Below, piece by piece: positions 18,605 to 27,931 of a stretch of 64,000 nt of DNA. Under the pieces are notes generated by a model, which was not told the DNA's origin, made no database searches, and worked only from the letters and a program-made list of their open reading frames with translations. The DNA is taken from assembly GCA_016721435.1 (NCBI GenBank), contig JADKIC010000009.1, positions 57,617-121,616 on the forward strand. Direction: 5' to 3'. The DNA is from Bacteroidota bacterium. GTDB lineage: Bacteria > Bacteroidota > Bacteroidia > AKYH767-A > OLB10. The translations under genes were made by a program, and so were the position numbers. The stretch's first letter is position 1. Every line of letters starts with the position of its first letter.

Positions 18605-19794
18605 TCAAATTTTCAAATCATTTTTTCTCCGTTGCAATTCTGCTGTCAACAACGATAATTCTCTTCCCATTTGTCCGGCAATAGATGTATTTTCCTGGGC
18701 TCTTCTGGTTAAATAAGGGAGAACAGCGGCAACAGGTCCGTAGGGGACATATTTAGCAATACGGTAGCCCGCTTTGGCGAGGTTGAAACTGATATGATCA
18801 CTCATGCCGAGAAGTTGAGAAAAATAAATACGTTCGTCATTGGGAGAAATATTGTTTTCTGCCATCAATCGGGTGAGTAAAAGACTGCTGTTTTCATTGT
18901 GAGTGCCGGCACAGATGGCGATCCGGTCGATATATTGCACACAATACCGAAGGGCGGCATCGTAATCTTTATCACTGGCGGCTTTATCGGCATGTATCGG
19001 TGAGGGATAGCCGTTCGTCTTTGCCCGCTCCCGTTCTTTTTCCATGTAGGCGCCGCGTACGAGTTTAAGTCCTAAAAAATAGTTTCCTTCACCGCTCTTT
19101 GATGAGATGTTTTCACAAATTCCAGACGATCGTGGCGGTAAAGCTGTACGGTATTGTAAATGATGGCTTTTTCCTTATTGTATTTTTCCATCATCTGAGT
19201 AGTCATATCATCAATCGCGGGTTGAATCCAGGTTTCTTCGGCATCGATAAAGACACGCACATTCAAATGATATCCTTCTTCACAAATTTTTCTTACCCGC
19301 TCTCTTACGCGACTGTATTCTGCCGCTTCTTCAGAACTGAGTTGATCTTTGTTACTGACTTTTTCCAGCAAGACGATTCTGCCGAGTCCGGTGACCTTAA
19401 AAACACTGAAGGGAATATTCGGATCAAATTGGGCCCTTTTCACGGTAGATAATATCTCCTTACAACTATGATCGAATTCCACTTCGTCTTCCTTGCCTTC
19501 AACAGAATAGTCGAGTATGGATCCTACTCCTAACAGACCCAATCGTTCAATCGTGCGGGCGCAATCGTTGATGTCTTCTCCTCCGCAAAAATGCCGGAAG
19601 ATGGTAGCGCGAATTAATCCCTTCACCGGCAAATGATATTTTAAAGCACCTGTGGCAAGATTACTTCCCACTTTGACCAATGAAGGAAAACTGATGGCTT
19701 TAAATAGCCAATAAGCTCTGCGTATTTCATGAGTACTTCGAAACGCGAAGGAGTTTTCGAGGTTGTCGAAGGATAATTTCGGGGGTGATTCCAT
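18605..19794 (-). CDS. Proline dehydrogenase, frameshifted
   Basis: The enzyme oxidises proline to pyrroline-5-carboxylate using FAD, the first step of proline use. The first frame (19794 to about 19110) has the PutA-type barrel start (FDNLENSFAFRSTHEIRRAYWLF, given in parts: FDNLENSFAFR, RAYWLF) and VRVFIDAEETWIQPAID. A missing A near 19107 changes frame, and the rest (KSGEGNYFLGLKLVRGAYME, AICAGTHNENSS, YGPVAAVLPYLTRRAQEN) holds the FAD and substrate motifs. Start is ATG 19794, because the alternative TTG at 19806 lies within the promoter element. About 395 residues, normal. The last residues NDLKI and the stop come from the adjacent TTTTCAAATC repeat tract. Confidence 0.9.
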
Positions 19795-19803
19795 TAGCAC
19801 GCC

Positions 19804-19811
19804 CAAAGATA
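19804..19811 (-). promoter_or_regulatory. -7 promoter element for proline dehydrogenase
   Basis: Minus strand TATCTTTG, full match to TAnnTTTG, nine bases before the ATG at 19794. Confidence 0.55.
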
Positions 19812-20000
19812 GTAAGAAGGGGATAACATCAAGGGCAGAAATAGCATGATAATTCTCTTGTTTTATTCTGTACGGGCTTGTATTTCAATGGGTAAATTTA
19901 TGACGGATATTTTTATCGATGAAGAGGGCTTGTTTTAGGCGCGAATACCTGAAATGACCTACCTTCATCCTCGAATTAAATTCCGGATATCTTGTTAGTC

Positions 20001-21095
20001 ATGCACTCCTCTCCCACACCAAAATATGATTTCCTGCAACAGGAAAAGCCGGTCTATTCCGGAGCCGATGCACTAACAAGGTTGGAAAGGTGGTTGACTT
20101 TGCAAAAGAATGTAAGTCGCATTGCAGTACTTTGTGATAGGCATACTGCTCAGGATTGTCTTCCCATTTTATTGAAAGTGATGCCTTCATCAATTCCGGT
20201 AGCGGAAATTGTAATTGAACCCGGTGAGCATTCCAAATCTTTACAGGTATGTCAGAATATATGGCAACGCTTAACGCAGATGGAAATCGGGCGGGAAGAT
20301 CTGCTGATCAATCTGGGAGGTGGTGTAGTGAGTGATATTGGTGGCTTTGTGGCTTCGGCCTATTTACGTGGTCTTCGGTTTGTGAATGTGCCCACTTCGC
20401 TGATGGCCATGACCGATGCCGGATTGGGAGGGAAAACGGGTGTTGATCTCGACCATATCAAAAATAGAATTGGTACAATTTCATTTCCCGAATGTACCGT
20501 TTGCTTCCCCGGTTTTTTGGAAACATTGCCGGAAGTAGAGTGGAAGAGTGGCGCTGCCGAAGTCTTTAAACATGCGTTGATCGCTGACCCGGACTTGTGG
20601 AGGGCACTTGTTGCACATGGCTGTACGCCTGAATCATTGGCGGTGATGCTGCAACGTATTCAACGCGTGAAGATGGAAGTGGTGCATATCGACCCCTATG
20701 AGAAAGGGTTGCGGAAAATTTTAAATTTCGGTCATTCCATCGGTCATGCGATCGAAAGCCAGAGTTTGTCTTCATCAACAGTGCCCCTTACGCATGGACA
20801 ATCCGTAGCCATCGGTATGATGATCGAAACTGAAATTTCTTTGCGGATGCAGAAGTTATCTAACGGTGAGGCAGAGGAGATTATTCAGGTCCTTAGTCAT
20901 TATTTTGGGAAAGTGAATTTGAGTGATTATTCTGTTTCGGATATATTGAAGTGGATGCGTTATGATAAAAAGAATCAGAAGGGTGAAGTGAAGATGAGTT
21001 TGTTGACAGGTATTGGCAGTTGCGATTGGAATATTTCCGTTGATGAAAATGTAATGGCCGATGTCTTATTGCACTACGGCGCAAAAAATAAATGA
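20001..21095 (+). CDS. aroB: 3-dehydroquinate synthase
   Basis: The enzyme makes 3-dehydroquinate from DAHP in the shikimate pathway, using NAD+ and a divalent metal. The NAD-binding glycine motif LGGGVVSDIGGFVAS, the segment VPTSLMAMTDAGLGGKTGVD and the metal ligands in AAEVFKHALI (Glu) and NFGHSIGHAIE (His) are all present. About 364 residues, the usual size. The start is taken as ATG 20001; a TTG three codons earlier is less likely. Its end overlaps the start region of aroA by 35 bp, so the two are probably one transcription unit. Confidence 0.94.
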   Translation: MHSSPTPKYDFLQQEKPVYSGADALTRLERWLTLQKNVSRIAVLCDRHTAQDCLPILLKVMPSSIPVAEIVIEPGEHSKSLQVCQNIWQRLTQMEIGREDLLINLGGGVVSDIGGFVASAYLRGLRFVNVPTSLMAMTDAGLGGKTGVDLDHIKNRIGTISFPECTVCFPGFLETLPEVEWKSGAAEVFKHALIADPDLWRALVAHGCTPESLAVMLQRIQRVKMEVVHIDPYEKGLRKILNFGHSIGHAIESQSLSSSTVPLTHGQSVAIGMMIETEISLRMQKLSNGEAEEIIQVLSHYFGKVNLSDYSVSDILKWMRYDKKNQKGEVKMSLLTGIGSCDWNISVDENVMADVLLHYGAKNK

Positions 21096-22320
21096 GGTGT
21101 TAAAATTAGCTGCTCCTCCCGGACCCCTCACCGCTCATGTACTTTTGCCATCTTCAAAAAGCATCAGTAACCGCTTGCTGATTATCCGTGAACTTTCCAC
21201 CTCCCCCTTTCGAATTGATCAGTTGTCGGATGCGGAGGATACCCGGATTCTTGCTGACTTACTTTCGGAAAATGCTAATCTTGAAAATTGCGGTCATGGA
21301 GGAACAACGATGCGTTTTTTACTCGCGTTGCGTTGCCTGCAAGGTCATGAGGGAATAATTACCGGTTCCTCCCGGCTGAAAGTACGTCCCATTCGTCCGC
21401 TGGTCGATACCTTGAAAGCAATGGGCGCAGCTATTTCTTATGAAGAGAAGGAAGGATTTTTACCTCTCCGTTTAGGAAAATCAGTACTGCACGGCGGTGA
21501 AATCTCCATACGTGCGGATGTGAGCAGTCAGTTTATTTCCGCTTTGTTGTTGATAGCTCCTCGGCTGAAGGAAGCTTTGACACTCCGGCTTACCGGTAAT
21601 GTAGTATCCTCTTCCTATATCAAAATGTCCATTGATTTAATGAAGAATTTTGGAGCAGATATATTTACTGAGGATAATTGTATCGTAGTGAAACCTTCGG
21701 AGTATTTGGCTCGTGATTTCGCGGTTCCCGCAGATTGGTCGGCAGCAGCTTTTTTCTATGCCATGGTTGCACTGCGTCCGGGTTCACGAATGACATTGCC
21801 ACGCCTGGGTAAGGATCAATTGCAGGGCGACAGAAGATTAATAGAACTGATGAAAGACTTTGGTGTGGAGACCATCGTGCAAGAGGATGATGTAATCATC
21901 AGCGGAACGGGTATTTTAAAGGAGAGCTATTCCTATGATTTTACGGAAACCCCCGATCTGGCGCAGGCATTTGCGGTAATGGCAGCCGTTAGTCATCGTC
22001 CGATTCATCTTTCCGGTTTATCTACGCTAAAAGGGAAGGAAACGGATCGTCTTTTGGCTTTGAAGATTGAACTTGAAAAGGCCGGAGCTCAGTTGCACAT
22101 CACCGATGATTCTTTAGAAGTTAAAGCGGGGATTAAAATTTCTTCCTTAAGTCAACCCACGTTTAATACCTATGCGGATCATCGGATGGTAATGGCCTTG
22201 AGTCTGCTTTCGCTTTCCGGTGAACGGGTAACCATCAATGAGCCGGAGCAAGTGGGGAAATCATTTCCGGCTTACTTTTCGGAGTTGGAGAAAATGGGTT
22301 TCCAAACGGTTTTTAAATAA
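21061..22320 (+). CDS. aroA: 3-phosphoshikimate 1-carboxyvinyltransferase (EPSP synthase)
   Basis: The enzyme joins shikimate-3-phosphate and phosphoenolpyruvate, the step after shikimate kinase. Visible motifs are LPSSKSISNR (phosphate-binding Lys and Ser), GHGGTTMRFLLA, SSRLKVRPIRPL, SSQFISALLL, DWSAAAFFYA, KETDRL and DHRMVMAL, in the correct order for the two inverse domains. The ATG at 21061 gives 419 residues and overlaps aroB; a GTG at 21097, two bases after the aroB stop, would give a start closer to family norms (VLKLAAPPGPLTAHV). Either implies coupling with aroB. Confidence 0.94.
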   Translation: MSYCTTAQKINEVLKLAAPPGPLTAHVLLPSSKSISNRLLIIRELSTSPFRIDQLSDAEDTRILADLLSENANLENCGHGGTTMRFLLALRCLQGHEGIITGSSRLKVRPIRPLVDTLKAMGAAISYEEKEGFLPLRLGKSVLHGGEISIRADVSSQFISALLLIAPRLKEALTLRLTGNVVSSSYIKMSIDLMKNFGADIFTEDNCIVVKPSEYLARDFAVPADWSAAAFFYAMVALRPGSRMTLPRLGKDQLQGDRRLIELMKDFGVETIVQEDDVIISGTGILKESYSYDFTETPDLAQAFAVMAAVSHRPIHLSGLSTLKGKETDRLLALKIELEKAGAQLHITDDSLEVKAGIKISSLSQPTFNTYADHRMVMALSLLSLSGERVTINEPEQVGKSFPAYFSELEKMGFQTVFK

Positions 22321-22350
22321 GGGTCAGGTTCAGGATTTTGCTGATTCGAT

Positions 22351-23757
22351 TTATATCGATTTCAAATAAAGCACCGCTGCTGCTGCACACCGTTCTCCAT
22401 CCATAGCTGCAGATATAATGAGTCCTTTTTGAAGAGCAAAAGAAACGGCTGCAGGCAATACTTGTCGGAGATCAGCGGATCTAACGCCCGGCAGATACGA
22501 AGTTGGATTCACCGTACGGGAAATCTTCCCTTCACAAAAATCAACCATCCGCTGCGCCGGGGCCACCAGCTTACCACCACCCGCCTCGAATGATTTTCGC
22601 TCAACCATCGCCTGAAATTCCATGGCAGCAAGTGGGCCGTGCTGATGAAAGGGTGCGAAGTCTTCCTGCTGCACATTCACCACCATTCCCGAATTGGCAA
22701 AAGGGTTATTACGTTTTGAGGGTGACCATCCGTTCACGACAATTTCTCCGGGAGCAGTGGCAGCAGGCGCAATAATTCCTCCCGGACACATACAAAAACT
22801 ATATACTCCTCTTCCTTCAAATTGTCCACTCAATGTATAAGCGGCCGCAGGAAGATAAGGCGAGCGCTGTTCACAATGATATTGTATGCTGTCAATTAAT
22901 TGTTGCGGATGTTCAATGCGAACACCCAATGCGAAATCCTTGGCTTCGATGAGTATTTGCTGCCGATGAAGCATCCTGAATACATCTCTGGCAGAATGTC
23001 CTGTTGCTAAAACGAGGGCGTCTCCTTCAATGAATAGTTGTTGTGCACTATTGATTCCTCTTACCAGCGCACCGCGAATGGTGTTGTCGGTAATTTTCAA
23101 TGCTTCTAAGCGGGTATTGAAATGCACTTCTCCGCCACATGCTTCAATGCGTTCACGCATCGCCGTTACGATATCCGGTAATTTATTGGTGCCGATATGA
23201 GGATGCGCATCAATGGTAATGGCAGGCGTCGCACCGAAATGCACAAGGTGGCCAGCATCTTCCTTACATTCCCTCTTTTTATCAGAGCGGGTATAGAGCT
23301 TTCCATCGGAATAGGTTCCGGCACCACCTTCTCCAAAGCAATAATTGGAATCGGAATTTATTTCGCCCTCCTTGCTGATAGCCGCCAGATCACGTCGTCG
23401 ACTGCGAACATCTTTTCCACGTTCAATGATAACAGGTTTATATCCCAGTTCAATCAGCTCCAGGGCAGCAAAAAGTCCGGCAGGCCCTGCTCCGATAATT
23501 AAAACACGCTGCTTATTGGTTACATTTTGATAGTTTCGCTCATAAAGCTCCTGCTCCGGTAAATTTTCCTGCACCGCCACATCGAAAAACAAACGGTATT
23601 TTACCTGTCGGGAACGTGCATCAATTACTCTGCGTACCAGACGAAAATCCCTGATATCCTGCTCCGGAATTCCTGAAGAAACACTTATTTTATGACGATA
23701 CTCCTGCTCCAGGGCCACCTCTTCGGGCAGCAACACGAGCTCGATGCGTTGTAACAT
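22351..23757 (-). CDS. FAD-dependent oxidoreductase (COG2509 type), with internal deletion
   Basis: Residues 1-85 form the family's N-terminal domain. The FAD-binding dinucleotide motif VLIIGAGPAGLFAALELIE follows, then NYCFGEGGAGTYSDGKLYTR and HPHIGTNKLPDIV. Two anomalies are visible. First, residues about 162-172 (RECKEDAGH) are out of frame: shifting one base gives RGNVRKMLAT, the family sequence, so two compensating indels are likely. Second, at ALQKGL then IISAAMDGERC, about 50 residues that should include the SSPVR and GEGAGYAGG motifs are missing in frame, giving 468 residues rather than about 515-525. The substrate of this family is not established. As read, the FAD-binding C-terminal motif is lost. 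Confidence 0.82.
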   Translation of the reverse strand: MLQRIELVLLPEEVALEQEYRHKISVSSGIPEQDIRDFRLVRRVIDARSRQVKYRLFFDVAVQENLPEQELYERNYQNVTNKQRVLIIGAGPAGLFAALELIELGYKPVIIERGKDVRSRRRDLAAISKEGEINSDSNYCFGEGGAGTYSDGKLYTRSDKKRECKEDAGHLVHFGATPAITIDAHPHIGTNKLPDIVTAMRERIEACGGEVHFNTRLEALKITDNTIRGALVRGINSAQQLFIEGDALVLATGHSARDVFRMLHRQQILIEAKDFALGVRIEHPQQLIDSIQYHCEQRSPYLPAAAYTLSGQFEGRGVYSFCMCPGGIIAPAATAPGEIVVNGWSPSKRNNPFANSGMVVNVQQEDFAPFHQHGPLAAMEFQAMVERKSFEAGGGKLVAPAQRMVDFCEGKISRTVNPTSYLPGVRSADLRQVLPAAVSFALQKGLIISAAMDGERCAAAAVLYLKSI

Positions 23758-23860
23758 TTTATGCTATGAATGGTCCTTCGTTACTCTGATTTATTTCTTT
23801 CCTGATGGAATGGTGACTCGCTTTTAATGAACAAGGCAATAGCAGCTTCTGCGAATTCGC

Positions 23861-24574
23861 CTACTCAAAAGTAAGTGAAAAAGTAAATATCCTCGACTTC
23901 AAAGCGGAGATGCTGGTCGTGTACACCGCCGGATCAGTGGCGAGCACATTGGGAATACCCTGGAACATTTTTATTTCCGGTGCGAATTTGAATAAGGGAA
24001 GATAGAGATCCATACCGACACCTATGATATAACCAAAATCTCTGTCATCTAATTTCACCAGCTCTTCCTGATTTTCAACTTTTGCCTGTGATACCAAATC
24101 AATCATGTATTTAAATCCACCTGTTACATAAAAACGATAATTGTTAACACGGTTCGATTTAAACTTCAGCTCCAGCGGAAACTCAAGGAAGGTGGATTCC
24201 ACTTTTTTAATGATCACATCCGTAGCACCGATCTTCGTCGTCATTTTGTAGATCAGATCTCTTTGTGAAAATGCGAGATCAGGCACGAAACGCAAGTCGA
24301 GATTATTGGTAAGATGGAGATTGGCAATGATGCCCAGATTGAATCCCGCCTTGCCATCTGCTTCCAGCGTAAGTACACTGTCGGAACGATAAAAATCGTC
24401 TGCTTTTGTGATTCTGAAATCCGTGGTATTGTAGCCAAGTAAAAATCCGAAATGAATCCATTGCTTATCGTATTTTTCAAGATTTCTGACTTTAATACGC
24501 TGCGCGAATCCTTCGTTTCCGTTGCAGAACAACAGGAAGCAACAAATCGATAAGAGTCGCAGTGAATTTCTCAT
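23861..24574 (-). CDS. porT: PorT-like outer-membrane beta-barrel protein of T9SS
   Basis: The 237-residue protein has a signal peptide (LRLLSICCFLLFCNGNEGFAQ region) and alternating amphipathic strands (WIHFGFLLGYN, GFNLGIIANLHL, NYRFYVTGGFKYMIDL, FTFSLTFE with a terminal aromatic-x-Glu). This is an eight-stranded outer-membrane barrel of the PorT family. PorT is required for T9SS secretion in Porphyromonas gingivalis, and a ubiE-porT neighbourhood is common in Bacteroidota. It overlaps ubiE by 4 bp. The identity rests on length, barrel pattern and context. Confidence 0.8.
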   Translation of the reverse strand: MRNSLRLLSICCFLLFCNGNEGFAQRIKVRNLEKYDKQWIHFGFLLGYNTTDFRITKADDFYRSDSVLTLEADGKAGFNLGIIANLHLTNNLDLRFVPDLAFSQRDLIYKMTTKIGATDVIIKKVESTFLEFPLELKFKSNRVNNYRFYVTGGFKYMIDLVSQAKVENQEELVKLDDRDFGYIIGVGMDLYLPLFKFAPEIKMFQGIPNVLATDPAVYTTSISALKSRIFTFSLTFE

Positions 24575-25293
24575 TTTATACCGGTATAGATACTTGCAAT
24601 GCCAAACGTTAAAGGAATCGATTTGGTATCCTTGAATCCTGTTTTTGTAAGAATACTCAGGAAATTTTTACCATGCGGGAAGGCCGATACCGAGGCGGGA
24701 AGATATTCATAGGCAGAGCGTTCTTTCGAGAGCATCTGTCCGATTTTCGGCATCACCTTGTAGGAATAAAAATTATAGAATTGTTTTACGGGGAAGCGAT
24801 CCGGCTGTGAGAATTCCAGAATGACTACTTTTCCTCCCGGACGCAATACTCTGTACATCTCCTTTAGCCCTTCTTCCAGGTGTTCAAAATTACGCACACC
24901 GAAAGCCACAGTGATCGCATCAAAACGCGCCTCGTCATAAGGCAACTGCTCCGAATCCGCTTGCTCGAGTCGAATAATACCCTGATAGCCTTTCGCCATA
25001 ATTTTATGACGACCGATATCCAGCATTTTATTGGAGATATCGATGCCGATAATTTCGGCAGGCTTTAAGCGCATACATTCCAGCGCGAGATCAGCGGTAC
25101 CGGTAGCAATATCAAGAATGGCATTTGGTTTAATCGCGATCAACTCATCAATGGCTTTCTTCCTCCAACTCTTATCGATACCGGCTGACAATACTTTATT
25201 CAACAAGTCGTAGCGTGTCGCAATGCTGTCGAACATTTCTTCCACACGCTCCCTCTTAGTGCTTCCCTTGTAATGTTGTGGTATAACGGTCAT
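24571..25293 (-). CDS. ubiE: Demethylmenaquinone methyltransferase
   Basis: This 240-residue class I methyltransferase performs the last step of menaquinone synthesis. The N-terminus VEEMFDSIATRYDLLNKVLS and the SAM motif ILDIATGTADLALE are diagnostic for UbiE/MenG, as are the later AFGVRNFEHLEEGLKEMYRV and LEFSQP. Its ATG overlaps the stop of the upstream heptose kinase gene (ATGA at 25290-25293), and its own stop overlaps the porT start, so all three should be translationally coupled. Confidence 0.93.
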   Translation of the reverse strand: MTVIPQHYKGSTKRERVEEMFDSIATRYDLLNKVLSAGIDKSWRKKAIDELIAIKPNAILDIATGTADLALECMRLKPAEIIGIDISNKMLDIGRHKIMAKGYQGIIRLEQADSEQLPYDEARFDAITVAFGVRNFEHLEEGLKEMYRVLRPGGKVVILEFSQPDRFPVKQFYNFYSYKVMPKIGQMLSKERSAYEYLPASVSAFPHGKNFLSILTKTGFKDTKSIPLTFGIASIYTGIK

Positions 25294-26332
25294 AATACTA
25301 AATGTGCAGCTTCCGCTTTTAATTGTAATTTATCTATCGGCACTACGCCCACTTTCTCACAGACCAATCCGCCGGCCAGATTAGCGAGGGCAGAAATGCT
25401 TTTGCTTTAAGTCCAAGTGCCAGACAAAGTGATGCAATGCTGATCACGGTATCTCCCGCACCCGACACATCGCTGATATTGCGGATATGGGCAGGGAGGA
25501 TTGCATGGTCATTGTTCCTGCTATAATACACGCCCGCCTCTGATAAAGTTACCATCAGCATATCAATCTGCTGTTGTTCCTTGAATCCATTGGTGGCGGC
25601 ATACAATTGTTCCGCATCACTTTTATCCAGATCAATCTTCAATCCCTCTTTCAATTCTGAGAGATTAGGTTTAAATAATGTAACACCCCGGTAGGCCATG
25701 AAGTTTTTCTTCTTCGGATCTACAGCGGTAGGAATTTTACGTTCGGTGCAATAGGAAATTATTTTTCCGATCACCTTTTCTCCCAAAACACCTTTGTCAT
25801 AATCTTCAAAAACGACTACCTGTGGTTTGTATTGATCAAGCATGGTTTTCACTTTCACCAGCAAATGCTCCTGCTCCATATCATTTAACTCATGCAGTAC
25901 TTCATCATCAACTCGTATCAACTGGTGATTATTGCCTATCACACGGGTTTTTACTGTAGTCACACGATCCGGGGAGGCCACCATTCCATCGGTATTCATC
26001 CTCAATTCCTGCATCAGCCTCAACATTTCATCGCCATTACGGTCATCGCCAATCACCGAACATAAAATCGGATCAGCACCCATAGCACTTAAATTAATGG
26101 CGACATTGGCAGCGCCTCCCAAACGCGTTTCCTTTTTATGTACGGTAACGATGGGCACAGGGGCTTCCGGTGAAATACGATCTACTTTTCCCCATAAATA
26201 GGCGTCCAGCATCACATCTCCTATTACCATTACCCTCAAATGGTTAAAGGCTTCAAATACTTCGTTTACGGATGAAAATGGAGACAAGATCGGTTGGTTT
26301 TCAGAGGGGGAAAGGTAGTGATTCCCTTTCAA
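25290..26332 (-). CDS. hldE: D-glycero-beta-D-manno-heptose-7-phosphate kinase, frameshifted end
   Basis: This PfkB-family kinase phosphorylates D-glycero-D-manno-heptose 7-phosphate at C1 for LPS inner-core heptose. Motifs are VIGDVMLDAYLWGKVDRISP, RLGGAANVAINL, and the catalytic DVSGAGDT. An extra T near 25403 makes the frame stop at 25343; the correct frame continues ISALANLAGGLVCEKVGVVP to a TGA at 25290-25292, overlapping ubiE. Only the kinase domain is present (the HldE1/RfaE1 type); the adenylyltransferase would be separate. The start is uncertain: TTG at 26332 is the only candidate that includes the whole N-terminus, but the conserved core begins only around HLRVMVIGD. Confidence 0.88.
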
Positions 26333-26396
26333 AAGGAAAGGAGTGGTAATGAGTTTAAGTTATTGATTAACAGCAGTAAAATGAAGGGTTCTCCAA

Positions 26397-27590
26397 TTAT
26401 TTCAGCTTAGCAAGGCTGACTTTAATTCTTTTCATTGCTTCTTTCAACAGTTCTTCACTGGTGGCAAAGGACAAACGGATGCAATTATTATCTCCAAAAG
26501 CTTCACCGGTCACCATCGACACTTTCGCATCAGCAAGCAGGTACATGCAGAGGTCGGTGCCGTTTTGAATTTTATATTCTCCGTGAGATTTTCCAAAGAA
26601 GGAAGTCACATCCGGAAAAATATAAAATGCTCCCGCCGGCTTATTGAATTTCCAGCCCGGAATCTCAGCCATAAGAGATAAAACCAAATCACGTCGTTTG
26701 AGAAAAATTTCACGCATATAGCCGTAATTCTGCCAGTCGGTGGAGAGGGCTTTGAGACTTGCTTTCTGAGCGATGGAATTCGCCCCGGAAGTAAATTGTC
26801 CCTGCATTTTATCGCAGGCTTTTGCTACTTCTATACAAGCGGCCATATAACCGATTCGCCAGCCGGTCATTGCATACCCTTTTGAAACACCATTCACAAT
26901 GATTACCCGATCCCGAATGAAGTCGAATTGAGCGATAGAGGCATGCTCAGCTTCAAAGCGAATATGTTCGTAAATTTCGTCGCTGAGGATCCAGATTTTT
27001 TCATGCGGATGCAACACTTCCGCGATCGCCTTCAGTTCATCCTTGCTAAAAATTGTTCCTGTAGGATTGCAGGGGGAGGAAAAAATAAAAAGCTTGGTCT
27101 TAGGTGTGATCGCTGCTTTGATTTCAGAAATTTTCGGCTTGAAATCGGTTTCAACACTTGTGGGAATAAATACCGGAATTCCTCCTGCCAGCTGAATAAT
27201 CTGCGAATAGCTCACCCAGTAAGGAGCGGGAATGATTACCTCATCACCCGGATCGATCAGACTGAAAACGACATTGGCAATGCTCTGTTTTGCTCCGGTA
27301 GAAACAACAATCTGTTCAGGTTTGTAATCTAAATTATTTTCCCGTTTAAATTTTTCGCTGATGGCTTTTCGCAGATCAGAAAAACCGGAGATAGGAGGGT
27401 AATGCGTAAATCCTTTGTCGATGGCTTCCTTTGCAGCTTCGCAGATATCTTTTGGTGTATCGAAGTCCGGTTCTCCTAAACTTAAACTGATAATATCATG
27501 TCCTTCTTCCTGTAGTTCCCGGCTCAAACGGGCCATTGCGATGGTTGCTGATTCCTCTAATTGATTTACTCGCTGTGATAAATAGTTCAT
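26397..27590 (-). CDS. Aspartate aminotransferase (class I, subgroup Ib)
   Basis: The protein (397 residues) is a fold type I PLP aminotransferase. It shows SLSLGEPDFDTP near the start, YWVSYSQIIQLAGGIPV (tyrosine stacking on PLP), SPCNPTGTIFSKDEL, and the PLP lysine in NGVSKGYAMTGWRIGY, ending with a substrate arginine region IRLSFATSEELL. This matches the short Ib group that converts aspartate and 2-oxoglutarate to oxaloacetate and glutamate; related enzymes also accept prephenate. It has its own promoter element at 27615-27622. Confidence 0.92.
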   Translation of the reverse strand: MNYLSQRVNQLEESATIAMARLSRELQEEGHDIISLSLGEPDFDTPKDICEAAKEAIDKGFTHYPPISGFSDLRKAISEKFKRENNLDYKPEQIVVSTGAKQSIANVVFSLIDPGDEVIIPAPYWVSYSQIIQLAGGIPVFIPTSVETDFKPKISEIKAAITPKTKLFIFSSPCNPTGTIFSKDELKAIAEVLHPHEKIWILSDEIYEHIRFEAEHASIAQFDFIRDRVIIVNGVSKGYAMTGWRIGYMAACIEVAKACDKMQGQFTSGANSIAQKASLKALSTDWQNYGYMREIFLKRRDLVLSLMAEIPGWKFNKPAGAFYIFPDVTSFFGKSHGEYKIQNGTDLCMYLLADAKVSMVTGEAFGDNNCIRLSFATSEELLKEAMKRIKVSLAKLK

Positions 27591-27614
27591 TACGCTTCTC
27601 TCAGATTTTCATTG

Positions 27615-27622
27615 CAAAACTA
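27615..27622 (-). promoter_or_regulatory. -7 promoter element for the aminotransferase
   Basis: Minus strand TAGTTTTG, a full match to TAnnTTTG, 24 bases before the ATG at 27590. The 341 bp spacer to 27931 holds nothing else recognisable except the next promoter. Confidence 0.5.
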
Positions 27623-27909
27623 TCTAAAAAGTCTGTGCAAAAAGATTGCTGGTAAACAGTGTTTTAGACTTTCGTACATCCGAAATTATCCTGAATTAAG
27701 GCTAAATTTTGGCTTAAACCTCTTAAAATGAATGAAACAGGAAAATTGGACCATAATAGTTATTTCCTGTTCAGCTGCTACTCAGAACTTCATAGATTTA
27801 TTAAGATGCAGTTGAAAAATTTTTAAATCGGGTTTTTAAAAAATCAGCCATAAATGGATATCTCAAAAAGGGTAACGAAATCTGCGATTAAACACATCAT
27901 CAATATTAC

Positions 27910-27917
27910 GATATTTG
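27910..27917 (+). promoter_or_regulatory. -7 promoter element for the 27932 gene
   Basis: GATATTTG is one base off TAnnTTTG and lies 14 bases before ATG 27932. Confidence 0.35.
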
Positions 27918-27931
27918 CAAAAAAATAATAC

